Of a stretch of DNA of 64,000 nt, positions 23,601-32,527 are shown piece by piece. The notes under the pieces are model-generated. The model ran no database searches. It had not been told where the DNA came from and saw nothing but the letters and a program-made list of their open reading frames with translations. Location: assembly GCA_947172415.1 (NCBI GenBank), contig OX359199.1, positions 2,940,001-3,004,000 on the forward strand, read 5' to 3'. The stretch comes from Chondrosia reniformis. Its lineage: Eukaryota; Porifera; Demospongiae; Chondrillida; Chondrillidae. Positions within the stretch are counted from its first letter, which is position 1. Each line of letters begins with the position of its first letter. The translations under genes and the position numbers were made by a program.

Positions 23601-25011
23601 TATGTACTAGTTATATACTAATGTATGTACTAGTTGTATGTTCTAGTTGTACGAACTAGCACTGGTTATATTTACTATTTGTAGGTATTAGTTGTATGTA
23701 CTAGTTGTATGTACTAGTTATATACTAGTTGTATGTATTAGTTGTATATACTAGTTGTATGTACTAGTTGTGTGTACTAGTTCTAATATGTACTAGAACT
23801 GGTAATATTTACTAGTTGTAGGTACCACTACAAGTTATATTTACGAATTATTAGTTGTATGTAGTAGGTTGTATGTTCTAATTGTTTGAACTAGTTGTAT
23901 GTACTAATTGTACGTACTAGTTAAGTACTAGTTATATGTATACTTTTATGTACTATTTCTATGTACTAGTTGTATAAACTACTTGTATATACTCCTTGTA
24001 TGTACTAGTTGTATATACTAGTATATGTACTACTTGTAAATTGTACTACTAGTTATACTAGGCACTAGGTAGGTGCTAGTTGTATGTACTAACACTAGTT
24101 ATGTTTACAAGTTGTACGTACTAGGTGCATGTACTTGTTGAATGTTATAGTTGTATGTACTAATTGTATGTTCTAGTTGTATGTACAAGTACCAGCTATA
24201 TTAACTAGTTGTAGGTATTAGTTGTATGTACTAGTTGTATATACTAGTTGTAGTACTAGTTTTATGTTCCAGTTGTATGTAGTAGTTTTATATATTAATA
24301 GTCTTATGTACTAGTTGTAATACTAGTTGAATGTACTAGTTGTATGCACTATATAGTTGTATCTACTAGTTGTAATTACTAATTGTATGTAGTGGTTTTA
24401 TGCACTACTTGTAAGAAATAGTTGTATGTATATACTAGTTGTAGATACTAATTGTATGTCCTAGTTGTATGTACTAGTTTTGTGTACTAATGCTTGTTAT
24501 ATTTACTAGTTGCATTTACTAGTTTTAGGTACTAATACTTGTTATATTTACTAGTTGTATGTACTAGTTGTATGTACTAGTTGTAGATACTAGTTATATG
24601 TACTAGTTGAATGTAATAGTTGCCTGTACTAATTGTATATAATAGTTTTATGTAGCAGTTGTATGTACTAGTTATGTTTACTAGTTGTATGTACTAGTAG
24701 GATTAACTAGAGGTATGTACAAGTACCAGTACTATTTAGTAACTGTAGGCACTAGTTGTATGTACTAGTTGTACGTACCAGCACTGGTTATATTCACTAG
24801 TTGTAGGTACTAGTTTTATGTTATAGTTGAATGTAATAGTTGTATGAACTAGTTGTATGTACTAGGACAATTTATATTTACTAGTTGTAGATACTAGTTT
24901 TATGCACTAGTTGTATGTACTAGTCCAAGTTATATTTACTAATTATAGGTATTAGTTTTATGTAGTAGTTGTATGTTCTAATTGTTTGAACTAGTTCCAT
25001 GTACTAGTTAT
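20627..25011 (+). repeat. 13-bp satellite array, + orientation
   Basis: Degenerate TACTAGTTGTATG array. A segment at about 21,770-21,990 recurs at about 22,470-22,690 (shared AGTAATTATCTGTATG and GTGTATAATTAAGTATG). The longer variant with TAGTACAAGTTATATTTAC is frequent in the right half. No gene. Confidence 0.95.
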
Positions 25012-25426
25012 AGATGCATCATCTTCAGTCTATATACTAAGGTGTAAAAGGTAATTGGTAGGCCATGTGTTCTACCTTGCAATTGGATGATCTGTATCAA
25101 CTACTACTCTCTATGCAGTAGTTAAGAATTTGAAAGTCTGCAACTATACGTACTATTTAAAATACTGATTATCCTATAGGGGTCACTTGGATCTCTTTAA
25201 ATTTGTAACTGGAACTGTGTAGCTAGTACTTGATTGTAATTTTAATATTGTATAGTCAGTTGGTTCTCATAAATTTGTAACTTGTACTGTGTAGTACTTG
25301 ATTGTAATTTTAGAATTATATATATATATTTGTCCGTAACTTGCACCCTTTATTAGATGTTACTATATATATGTATATATCCGTAGCATGAAGCCATACA
25401 TAAATCGCGTTATGAAAACAATAGAA
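25012..25426 (+). repeat. Direct repeat left of the Ig/FN3 island
   Basis: About 415 bp nearly identical to 29,592-30,027, from AGATGCAT(C/G)ATCTTCAG to GTTATGAAAACAATAG. The last 75 bp or so (CCGTA(A/G)CATGAAGCCATAC onward) are shared with the elements at 26,950 and 49,028. It lacks the GGCTGCC/GGCAGCC terminal hairpin found in the right copy. Confidence 0.8.
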
Positions 25427-25456
25427 CTTAACAGTAAAATACAAAAGTATATATAC

Positions 25457-25506
<50 letters not shown>

Positions 25507-26029
25507 GTTATTAGAGTGCATTGTGTGCAAAGCACACAAGAGACTAATGGCTCCATGTAGCACTGTACAGAGAAATACCCTGAGTATATATAGTAATGTT
25601 CAAATGTTACAGCCTATATATAGTCCAACATGTTAAGTGCACCAGTAATATGCTAGTACTGTAACAGCGCATCCTTATCGCCTCCCAGTGACAACAGGAA
25701 ATGCAATTCCTCACATCTCTTCATATATATACTGAATTGAGTCACATGTCCCTCCCAAATACTTGTGAATTATTTAATCATTTACACTATCTAATTATTT
25801 TAGATTGCTATGATATATTATAAATTGCACTATATATGTATAATTATGTGACATTGCTTATATATATCCTATAATGTAATATAATTAACTCCATTATACG
25901 TAAATATGTATGTCAATATGCTTGCATGGATAAAAATGTCTATTCTTTTGGCCATTTTCTCTATTATTTATTATTTCAATGTAATCCCTGATATGAAGAT
26001 TCCTTTGATTTGCTATTTCCTCACACCAG
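25427..26029. other. Upstream region of the Ig/FN3 exons with (TTA)n microsatellite
   Basis: Contains a TTA/TAT trinucleotide run at about 25,459-25,512, otherwise A+T-rich sequence. A short hydrophobic frame (MSILLAIFSIIYYFN, about 25,936-25,980) lies in frame just upstream of the Ig exon and could be a signal peptide. A donor there would give a phase that does not match the Ig exon, so it is not called as a gene. Confidence 0.4.
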
Positions 26030-26299
26030 CTACAACTATTACAGTTGGACCTGGTTCTTCAGTCAACATAACTGCAACACCTACCATTAGTCAATCAGTA
26101 GAGTTATGGTGCAGCAGGTCACTAGCTTCCAAGAAGAGGTATATTAAAGGAAATAAAGTAAAAGCCACTCCAGGTGAAGTGTGGACAGCTCCTGGACGTA
26201 GATTAGGTTTTTATACATTTGCTACAAGTCATGCTGGAACATACTCTTGTCTTGTAACTAATAGGAATGAAGTGATCATAACTTACACAGTAGTGCTTG
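26030..26299 (+). CDS. Ig-domain exon
   Basis: Acceptor TCACACCAG, donor GCTTG|GTAACT, 270 bp, phase 1 at both ends, as is usual for extracellular Ig modules. The frame reads TTITVGPGSSVNITATPT, then VELWCSR with the first Cys, and LGFYTFATSHAGTYSCLV with the second Cys in a D/H-x-G-x-Y-x-C type motif. One Ig-like domain of a secreted or membrane protein is therefore encoded. It is followed in the same orientation by fibronectin III exons. A signal peptide and a transmembrane helix were not identified with confidence, so the gene's ends are unknown. Confidence 0.7.
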
Positions 26300-26547
26300 G
26301 TAACTTTGTATATAAAACTATATACTGTAGCTGTCCTATTTTGTATACACCTGTAAGTGTATTTATGATTCAGCTCACAACCATAGGTCTATATAGTGAA
26401 TATATTTTAGTAATATGTACATATTACAAAAGCAAAGAGTGGGACTTGGTGTACATTATATATTAGCTCCGGTCCCTGTAGAACTACGGAAACACCTTAA
26501 TATGATATGTGTATAAATTAATCCTGGTACCACCCTTTACATATTAG

Positions 26548-26861
26548 CTACTCCAACTCCTCCACCATCTAAAATTCAAGGTGTCAACATTACAAGAAGT
26601 ATATATAATGGATCTGAGCCATTGAAAATTTCATGGATTGCAGTACCTGGATCTGGAATAAACTACACTGTGTGGTATTCTACATGTTGTGGAACTACAA
26701 CAGAACCACCATCTGGGGCATTAAATGTGTCAGGTATCACTGGTACATCAACTACACTGAGTGGACTTGCAGAAGGTACAACCTACTATATTTGGGTATC
26801 AGCTGTTTCATCAGGTGTATCAAGAACTTACAGCATGAGAATGTCAGAGATTACATATTCA
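26548..26861 (+). CDS. Fibronectin type III exon 1
   Basis: Starts after TACATATTAG in phase 1. The frame gives TPTPPPSKIQGVNITR, LKISWIAVPGSGINYTVWYS, then TTLSGLAEGTTYYIWVSAV. The conserved FN3 Trp of strand B (SW) and the L-x-G-L-x-x-x-T-x-Y of strands E-F are present. The 3' boundary is uncertain: a good donor CAG|GTGTAT at 26,815 keeps phase 1 but would remove the last strand, while GTTAAT at 26,862 keeps the strand but changes phase. Several Asn-x-Ser/Thr sites suggest an extracellular, glycosylated protein. Confidence 0.65.
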
Positions 26862-26949
26862 GTTAATGTAACTATATATAATACGTACGCAGTTTGACAC
26901 AAAAGTTAATTCATCATAGTTGTAACGTTTGATACACTATGATAATCCA

Positions 26950-27356
26950 AACAAGTAGTTCAAGTTTAAAACCTCGTGGGGCTGCCGCCCCCCGAATTTA
27001 CTCGAACTACTTGGCCGCATCGTTGGGCTTTGATATACAATTCTTAATCCTAATGATTGAGGACCCTTAAGTGTCCTGAAAATTATAAATAACGACAGAA
27101 AACTTCGTTAACTAAAGCTTCCTGAACACCGCTATTTGCAAAAACGATGTATTGACGTATAAATTAAGTGTTACAATAGTTGCGTATGAACTGGTATTAT
27201 ACATAATTCGACGTATAAAATGTGTTATAATAGTTGCGTATGAACTCGTATTATATATATATATTTATATATATATGTATATATATATCCGTAACATGAA
27301 GCCATACATAAATCGCGTTATGAAAACAATAGAGGGGGCTGCCACAGGCAGCCCCT
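26950..27356 (+). mobile_element. Non-autonomous element E1, copy 1 (in intron)
   Basis: About 407 bp, similar along its whole length to 49,028-49,411. The 5' part holds an inverted repeat (AAGTAGTT.GAGT facing ACTC.AACTACTT). The 3' end is the hairpin GGGGCTGCC-ACA-GGCAGCCCC followed by TAA. The last 75 bp match the direct repeats at 25.4 and 30.0 kb. It lies in the presumed intron after the first FN3 exon. Confidence 0.75.
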
Positions 27357-27749
27357 AAAAAGAAAAAAAATAGGGTTCTGATATATATCTGATAATGTAT
27401 CTATATACATGTATTAGTTCCCACCGTATATTCTATACGTACAGTAGGTAAGTAATTTTATGTCTATGTGTTTAATAGCTAACCATTTCATTCATTCATC
27501 GTGACTGTGAAATGAGCTAGACTCTGACAGTCAGGGTAAATAATTCTCCACTAATTAGTACAAAGGAGACTTTAGTTTAGTAATTAGTATGTAACCTACT
27601 AGTTCTAATCCCAACAATGTAAAGTGATGGTTATGAGTGATAACCAATATTTATTGTATTGCTGATGCCTTGATACTTAATTTTGTGCTATTAGACACTG
27701 CAATTATTAGCATTTTGTAAATTGCATTGTGTATAAAACTTTATACTTA
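27357..27749. other. Intronic sequence, nothing recognised
   Basis: A+T-rich sequence between element E1 and a fold-back arm. No open frame, RNA gene or repeat match was seen. Confidence 0.5.
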
Positions 27750-27882
27750 CCCTACAAGCAAGGGTGTTGTATGATTCATGCATAGCTAATGCTTCACTGT
27801 GTAACATCCCTTTCTTGTTTCTCTACTTTTTGTGCCATCCCTACATCTTCACTATTTTTGTAGAAAATTTTTAATATTTCTA
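27750..27882 (+). mobile_element. Solo arm of the fold-back element
   Basis: Matches the right arm of 137-379 from CCTACAAGCAAGGGTG to AATATTTCTAG, with few changes. Only one arm is present, so it is either the ancestral unit or a half-deleted fold-back. Confidence 0.75.
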
Positions 27883-27975
27883 GTTATATATGTACGGTAT
27901 ACATGTTAATAAAAAGTATACATTTGCTTACTGGATTTGCATTGAGTGTATGTTAACTTCTTATAACAACTACAG

Positions 27976-28254
27976 AACCACCAGCTCCCTTAGAGGTAAA
28001 CATTGCTGGAATATTTTGTAATGTATACATTTCATGGAAGTCCCCAAGTGTCACTCAAGATCTCCCCAACACTGGATATGTTGTTGAATACATTTATTTA
28101 ATCACTAACGCCTCCATAAAATTAAGTACTACTACTTTGAATCTGCACGTAGCACAGTTGATACCCAAGACAAAATATATGTTTAGAGTGATGGCTGTGA
28201 ATGATTTAGGAGTTGGACCATTTGTGGTTATGAATTATACAATTGAGGAAAGGA
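27976..28254 (+). CDS. Fibronectin type III exon 2
   Basis: Not evident from ATG-initiated frames but clear as an exon: acceptor AACTACAG, donor AAGGA|GTAAGT, exactly 279 bp (93 codons), phase 1-1. It encodes EPPAPLEVNIAG, NVYISWKSPS, NTGYVVEYIY and TKYMFRVMAVNDLGVGPF. These are the FN3 Trp, the G-Y-x-V-x-Y of strand C and the Y-x-F-R-V-x-A-x-N-x-x-G-x-G of strands F-G. This is a canonical FN3 domain in the same transcript as the Ig exon. Confidence 0.8.
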
Positions 28255-28566
28255 GTAAGTAGCACATACTGTACATACGTACGTACATATAATCTAAACA
28301 AACATTTGAGGAATGTGTATGAAGGACCTTAGGTATATGCATATATAATTCCTGTCATTCACAAATAAGAGTACTGTGAAATGTAATGTATTCACAATTG
28401 TACATAACCACATAAGTAGACAACTAAGGAGTCACAGTAGTTTGATGGATAATTTTTTCTTATATTCATATAACAGCACTGTTGTTGCAATATTAATTCA
28501 TCTGTGTTTTGTATATATGTACTATATAAGGTGTACATAACAGTTTATTTGTCCACATGTACATAG
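28255..28566. other. Intron between FN3 exons
   Basis: Begins with the donor GTAAGT at 28,255. A+T-rich with no repeats recognised. It ends at the candidate acceptor ACATAG at 28,566, or continues to 28,775 if the following segment is skipped. Confidence 0.5.
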
Positions 28567-28772
28567 ATGATCATACACTAATAAAATTAAACAATTGTGT
28601 AGATAATGCCGCACTCCAGATAGACCCACACTTTCCAAAAGGCATCACTATCAAGAAATCATCAGAACACTACAGATACAACTGTACTATTAGTACAATC
28701 AACAAGACTGAAATTACAATAATCTCCTTTAACTTTAACAATACACATACTGTATATGTGCTGTTATTTCTG
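28567..28772 (+). CDS. Possible alternative or terminal exon
   Basis: Open in the phase expected from the previous FN3 exon (D-DHTLIKLNN...), with RYNCTISTINKTEI and a run of hydrophobic residues before a TAG at 28,773. No donor leaves a usable intron before the next acceptor at 28,775, so it cannot be a simple internal exon. It may be an alternative last exon, or non-coding. No domain was recognised. Confidence 0.25.
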
Positions 28773-28775
28773 TAG

Positions 28776-29100
28776 TGCCAGGAAAGATTACAGAGGTCAA
28801 TATCAGTAAAACTGAGTTAATGGGTAATGAGGTGAAACAATCTTTTACATGGATATCACCAAATTCCAGTGCAAACTACAGCTATGTTATCAAATATGGT
28901 AATGCTGTAAATGTTACTAGTCCAAATGGAACATCAATAATGACAAAGAGTATAACAGCAACAAAAAATAAAACATATATACACTAAACTAGTAGTCTTG
29001 ACTACTCCAAGTAGTAGAGTGACCTATAACTTTTGGATAGCAGCCATTTCTGATGCTGGAATTGGAGAATTTAGTGAGAGAGTTTGGATTACATATGGTG
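28776..29100 (+). pseudogene. Fibronectin type III exon 3, frameshifted
   Basis: Acceptor TTTCTGTAG, donor TGGTG|GTAAGT, starts and ends in phase 1. It encodes VPGKITEVNISKTEL, SFTWISPNSSANYSYVIKYG, then, in another frame, TYNFWIAAISDAGIGEFSE. The exon is 325 bp, one more than a multiple of three, and the frame changes near 28,975-28,985 (KTYI then the other frame). A single inserted base explains both facts. Either the gene is a pseudogene, or the base is a sequencing or assembly error. Confidence 0.65.
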
Positions 29101-29179
29101 GTAAGTCTGATATGTTGGAATATTTGACAAAGATTCATTAAAATTTACTGTAAATTATATTTCTTGATTGCTCTTTCAG

Positions 29180-29463
29180 TTCCTGAAGCACCAGATTCTG
29201 TTTCCTTCTCACACATCACATGCAACAGTATAACAGTTCAGTGGAGCATAACAGAACAGTTTATTGGTAGACTACCTCACACTGGATATACAGTAAGGTA
29301 TCAAAGCAAAGAAAATGAATCAAAAAGTTTAAATGTATCTAATCAGAAGAGACAGACTGTGATTAGTAATTTAGCTGTAAACACATTGTACACCATTGGA
29401 GTTAGTGCCAACAACAATATTGGAGAAGGAAGTGTTACTAAAGGAAGTCTCCAACCCTGTTGA
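29180..29463 (+). CDS. Fibronectin type III exon 4
   Basis: Acceptor CTCTTTCAG in phase 1. It encodes VPEAPDSVSFSHITCNSI, TVQWSITEQF, HTGYTVRYQS and LYTIGVSANNNIGEGSV, a typical FN3 domain. The frame stops at TGA 29,461-29,463. A weak donor GTTGAT at 29,459 would make the exon 279 bp, the same as FN3 exon 2, and phase 1-1, so the stop may lie just past a degenerate splice site. A duplicated repeat and then satellite begin 130 bp downstream; no further exon is visible. Confidence 0.7.
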
Positions 29464-29591
29464 TTATGTGAATGCATGCAACCAACTGTCGGTATTCTTA
29501 GCTCACTCACAAGGCAAATCAAATCTGCTGTGGACGTGGTTATTACCTGAGACCCCTTTAACACTGGAACCTTTGTTTATATATGGCATGC

Positions 29592-30051
29592 AGATGCATG
29601 ATCTTCAGTCTATATACTTAGGTGTGAAAAGGTAATTGGTAGGCCATGTGTTCTACCTTGCAATTGGATGATCTGTATCAACTACTACTCTCTATGCTGT
29701 AGTTGAGGATTTGAAAGTCTGCAACTATACGTACTATTTAAAATACTGATTATCCTATAGGGGTCACTTGGATCTCTTTAAATTTGTAACTGGAACTGTG
29801 TAGCTAGTACTTGATTGTAATTTTAATATTGTATAGTCAGTTGGTTCTCATAAATTTGTAACTTGTACTGTGTAGTACTTGATTGTAATTTTAGTATTAT
29901 ATATATATATTTGTCAGTAACTTGCACCTTTTATTAGAGGTTATTATATATATATATCCATATATATGTATATATATATATCCGTAGCATGAAGCCATAC
30001 ATAAATCGTGTTATGAAAACAATAGAGGAGGCTGCCTGTGGCAGCCCCTAA
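29592..30051 (+). repeat. Direct repeat right of the Ig/FN3 island
   Basis: Nearly identical to 25,012-25,426, with extended AT dinucleotide stretches. It ends in the hairpin GGCTGCC-TGT-GGCAGCC that is missing from the left copy. The two copies bracket the Ig/FN3 exons in the same orientation. Confidence 0.8.
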
Positions 30052-30260
30052 AAAACATGTCAGATTCTAGCCTCAGAATTTGTTAGCTCGATGAAGTCTG
30101 GTACACTTAGCTTTTTGGATTAGTGTCTAGATGCTCTTAGGCATGTCACGGCAGATCGCAATAGTAAGAAATTGAGCATATATCTCATCCAGTAAATTGT
30201 TGTTGCGTATGGTTGCCTCTTCTTTTCTGAAATCATGTGTGCTAATTGTTTCTAATCGTT
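30052..30260. other. Single-copy-looking spacer
   Basis: About 210 bp of non-satellite sequence between the direct repeat and the start of the inverted array. No coding or RNA feature was recognised. Confidence 0.5.
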
Positions 30261-30860
30261 TGTACATACAACTAGTACATACAACTACTACATACAACTA
30301 CTACATATAGCTATAAAGTACGTACAAGTGGTACATACAACTAGAACATATATACAACTACTAAATACGTCTAGTAAGTACAACTAGTAAATATATAACT
30401 AGTGCATACAACAATTACACACAACTAGTACATAAACCAGTACATACAATTGAGTACATACAACTAGTATATACTTACAACAAGTAAATATAACTAGTAC
30501 TAGTACATACAACTAGTAAAGACAACTAGTAAATATAACTAATATAGCACATAAAAGTAGCACATAAAACTAGTAAATACAACTAATACATACAACTAGT
30601 ACACACATACAAATAGTAGACACAACTAGTACGTACAACTAGTACATACAACTAGTACATACAACTAGGACATATAACTAGTACAAATAACTACTATACT
30701 TAAAAGTACATACATCTAATACATACAACTAGTGCATAAAACTAGTACATACAACCAGTACAAACAACTAGTAAATATAACTAGTCAATATAACTAATAA
30801 ATATAACTGGTACTAGTACATACAACTAGTAAATATAACTATTAAATATAACTTGTACTA
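30261..30860 (-). repeat. 13-bp satellite array, - orientation
   Basis: First array in the opposite orientation (CATACAACTAGTA). It ends at the Penelope-like insertion with the direct repeat ATAACTTGTACTA. Confidence 0.95.
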
Positions 30861-31100
30861 ATGGAAGAAGGATTTCTTCTAACTGCGTCGAACTTATCTT
30901 TGTAAAGATTCATCTTTCGACTTTTAGAGTGTCTAGAGACGCAGTTTTTTCCAATTCTTTTCCAATTCTGTCTGCCAAATGTTTCGACCCTGGGGGTTTT
31001 CTTCAGTGACTCCCAGGGTCGAAATGTTTGGCAGACAGAAGAATTGGAAAAAACTGCATCTCTAGGCGCTCTATAAGTCGAAAGATGAATCTTTACAAAG
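30861..31100. mobile_element. Penelope-like inverted pLTR pair, divergent subfamily
   Basis: A 240-bp insertion between direct repeats ATAACTTGTACTA (30,848-30,860 and 31,101-31,113). The left arm, read on the - strand, contains CTGAAGA, the stem-loop and GAAA, then CATTTGGC. The right arm repeats the terminal part in + orientation, starting at CCCAGGGTCGAAATG. The outer ends share TCTTTGTAAAGATTCATC and its complement. No coding sequence remains. Arms diverge from the other copies, so this is an older or separate subfamily. Confidence 0.7.
30974..31006 (-). ncRNA. Hammerhead-like core, copy at 31.0 kb
   Basis: On the - strand: CTGAAGA, ACCC-CCA-GGGT stem-loop, GAAA, CATTTGGC. Same order as in the other copies, but with GGC in place of the GUH triplet and one stem II pair lost. 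Confidence 0.4.
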
Positions 31101-32400
31101 ATAACTTGTACTAGTAAATACAATTAGTTCATACAACTAGCACATACCACTTGTACATACAACTGGTACGCAACTAGGACATACAACTAGTAAAAGCAAT
31201 TGGTACATAGAACTAGTACCTACTTAGTAACTAGTTTTACTAGTACTAGAACTAGTACCCAACTATTACATATAACTAGTGCATACACATAAAAATGGCA
31301 TCTATAAATAGTACATACAATTACTACATACAGATAGTACATAAAACTAGTACATACAAGTAGTTCTTAAAACTAGTACATACAACTAGTACACAGAACT
31401 AGTACTTAAAAGTAGTTCATATAACTAGTACATAACTAGTACATACAGTTAGTACATTGAACTAGTTCAAACAATTAATACATACATCTACTACATAAAA
31501 CTAATACCTATAATTAGTAAATATAATTTGTACTAGTACATACAACTAGTGCATAAAACTAGTATCTACAACTAGTAAATATAAATTGTAGTAATACATA
31601 CAACTAGTTCATACAACTGTTACATTCAACTATTATGTACAACTAGTACCTACAACTAGTTATTAGAACAAGTATATGCAACTAGTACATAACTAATACC
31701 TACAGTTATTACATTCCACTAGTACACACAACTAGTACATACAATTAGTATATACAACTAATACATAAAACTAGTATATAACTAGTACATAAAACTAGTT
31801 CATTCAGTTTAAACATACAACTAGTACAAACAACTAATACCTACAACTAGTAAATAGAAATTGTACTAGTACATTCAACTAGTTCTTACAACTATTACAT
31901 TCAACTATTACATGCAACTAGTACCTACAAATAGTAAATATAACCAGTGCTAGTACGTACAACTAGTACATACAACTAGTGTCTACAGTTACTAAATAGT
32001 ACTGGTACTTGAACATACCTCTAGTTAATCCTACTAGTACATACAACTAGTAAACATAACTAGTACATACAACTGGTACATACAACTATTATATATACAA
32101 TTAGTACAGGCAACTATTACATTCAACTAGTACATATAACTAGTATCTACAACTAGTACATACAACTAGTACATACAACTAGTAAATATAACAAGTATTA
32201 GTACCTAAAACTAGTAAATGCAACTAGTAAATATAACAAGTACTAGTACACAAAACTAGCAAATGCAACTAGTAAATATATTACAAGTACTAGTACACAA
32301 AACTAGCAAATGCAACTAGTAAATATATTACAAGTACTAGTGCATAAAACTAGTCCACACAACCAAGACATACAATTAGTACCTACAACTAGTATATACA
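31101..32400 (-). repeat. 13-bp satellite array, - orientation
   Basis: Array of CATACAACTAGTA. Near 32,185-32,345 a 45-47-bp unit (CTAGCAAATGCAACTAGTAA start) is repeated about three times. Confidence 0.95.
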
Positions 32401-32527
32401 CTAGAAATATTAAAAATTTTCTACAAAAATAGTGAAGATGTAGGGATGGTCCAAAAAGTAGAGAAACAAGAAAGGTATGTTACACAGTGAAGCATTAGCT
32501 ATGCATGAATCATACAACACCTTTGCT
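32401..32527 (-). mobile_element. Solo arm of the fold-back element
   Basis: Matches the left arm of 137-379, from CTAGAAATATT to CATACAACACC, with few changes. Confidence 0.75.

Noticed and set aside
25363-25636. Poly-Asn and poly-Leu frames
   Set aside because: Both are readings of the (TTA)n microsatellite at about 25,459-25,512, not genes.
25906-25990. Signal-peptide exon MSILLAIFSIIYYFN upstream of the Ig exon
   Set aside because: Hydrophobic and in frame, but the candidate donor gives a phase that does not match the Ig exon; kept only as a note.
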